In this document: one piece after another, positions 6,431-7,092 of the stretch
Layout: the number at the start of each line of letters is the position of its first letter
Numbering within the stretch: position 1 is the first letter of the stretch
Assembly (NCBI GenBank): GCA_003162555.1
Contig: PMNQ01000096.1
Span: 1-7,092, forward strand
DNA from: Gammaproteobacteria bacterium
Lineage (GTDB): Bacteria > Pseudomonadota > Gammaproteobacteria > Steroidobacterales > Steroidobacteraceae
Length of the DNA stretch: 7,092 bases
Direction: 5' to 3'
Position numbers and translations under genes: made by a program
Notes under the pieces: generated by a model
Seen by the model: the letters and a program-made list of their open reading frames with translations, nothing else
Told to the model about the DNA's origin: nothing
Databases searched by the model: none

Positions 6431-7092
6431 ATGTCACATGAGTTCATCGCCCCCCGCCTGGCAGGTGTAGCCCTGGCCGTCACGCTGCTGACGGGCTGCG
6501 CGCCGCAGGCCTCGACCGCGGCCACGGTGGCACCGCCGGCCTCGGCTCCGGCCGCGCCTGCGGCCAATGAACCCGCATCGGCCACGGCCGTGCCGGCCAC
6601 GCCGCTGGTGCGCGGGCTGCCCGATTTCGCCTCGCTGGTCGCGCAGGTCGGGCCCGCGGTCGTCAATGTCACGGTGGTCGAGAAGCGCCAGCGGGTGCAG
6701 GGTGCCGGCAATCCGTTCTCGGACGACAACGATCCATTCAGCGATTTCTTCCGCCAGTTCCAGAACCGGCAGCCGCGCGATCAGCCGCCCGAAGAGGGCG
6801 TGGGCTCGGGCTTCATCGTCAGTTCCGACGGCTACATCCTCACCAACACGCACGTGGTCGACAACGCCACGCGCGTCACCGTGCGGCTGACCGACCGGCG
6901 CGAGTTTCAGGCCAAGGTGATCGGGAGCGATGACAAGTCGGATGTCGCGCTGCTGAAAATCGACGCGAAGAACCTGCCGACGGTTCGAATTGGCGACCCA
7001 TCGAAATTGCGGCCGGGTGAGTGGGTCGTGGCGATTGGTTCGCCGTTCAATTTCCAGAACAGCGTGACCGCGGGCATCGTCAGCGCGCTCGG
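6431..7092 (+). CDS. HtrA/DegQ/MucD-type serine protease, predicted lipoprotein (3' end beyond window)
   Basis: This is a trypsin-fold envelope protease of the HtrA (DegP/DegQ/MucD) family, acting in protein quality control outside the inner membrane. The window holds 220 residues. Residues 1-22 form a signal peptide with hydrophobic core LAGVALAVTLL and a lipobox LTGC, making C23 the likely lipidated residue. Alanine at +2 would predict outer-membrane sorting. An Ala/Pro-rich linker follows (24-60). The protease domain starts with FASLVAQVGPAVVNV (66-80), then an acidic, Phe-rich loop NPFSDDNDPFSDFFRQF (94-110). VGSGFIVSSDGYILTNTHVV (124-143) contains catalytic H141, and DDKSDVALLKI (167-177) contains catalytic D171. 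The catalytic serine (GNSGG) and the PDZ domains lie past the window end, so activity cannot be confirmed. The signal peptide has only one basic residue (R9) before the core, which weakens the lipoprotein call. The gene is 18 bases after lnt. Confidence 0.94.
   Translation, partial: MSHEFIAPRLAGVALAVTLLTGCAPQASTAATVAPPASAPAAPAANEPASATAVPATPLVRGLPDFASLVAQVGPAVVNVTVVEKRQRVQGAGNPFSDDNDPFSDFFRQFQNRQPRDQPPEEGVGSGFIVSSDGYILTNTHVVDNATRVTVRLTDRREFQAKVIGSDDKSDVALLKIDAKNLPTVRIGDPSKLRPGEWVVAIGSPFNFQNSVTAGIVSAL

Overview
This is a GC-rich stretch of ordinary, gene-dense bacterial chromosome. Its gene set and order (uvrA divergent from ssb; miaB-phoH-ybeY-ybeX-lnt) point to a proteobacterium, most likely Gamma- or Betaproteobacteria. 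The SSB core, with all four DNA-stacking aromatics at the E. coli positions, and the MiaB/YbeZ/YbeY/YbeX/Lnt block fit Gammaproteobacteria best. I cannot name a genus.

Layout: The left edge holds the N-terminal part of uvrA on the minus strand (starting near 344, running off the window). A 261-bp divergent spacer (345-605) carries short perfect inverted repeats and a possible -10 element, but no recognisable E. coli-type SOS box. To its right, seven genes run on the plus strand to the end of the window with almost no gaps: ssb (606-1088), miaB (1092-2504), phoH/ybeZ (about 2507-3523), ybeY (3516-4013), ybeX/corC (4017-4892), lnt (4889-6412) and the start of an HtrA/DegQ-type serine protease (6431 to beyond 7092). 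Gaps or overlaps between the seven are +3, about +2, -8, +3, -4 and +18 bases. I see no intrinsic terminator between them, so they plausibly form one transcription unit with translational coupling.

How the genes fit together: uvrA and ssb serve DNA repair and replication. miaB makes the ms2 modification of tRNA A37. phoH-ybeY-ybeX is the well-known trio linked to RNA and ribosome quality control. lnt completes lipoprotein maturation, and the HtrA-type protease would handle envelope protein quality control. The protease itself carries a lipobox, so it may be a substrate of the upstream lnt product.

Most notable points: (1) phoH has no ATG, GTG or TTG at its expected start, and the best start is a CTG just behind the miaB stop with a Shine-Dalgarno sequence in front. 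(2) The HtrA-like protease is a predicted lipoprotein encoded directly after lnt. (3) MiaB has a Thr/Ala-rich C-terminal tail after its TRAM domain, encoded by a short repetitive tract. I found no mobile element, CRISPR array, RNA gene or clearly undescribed system.
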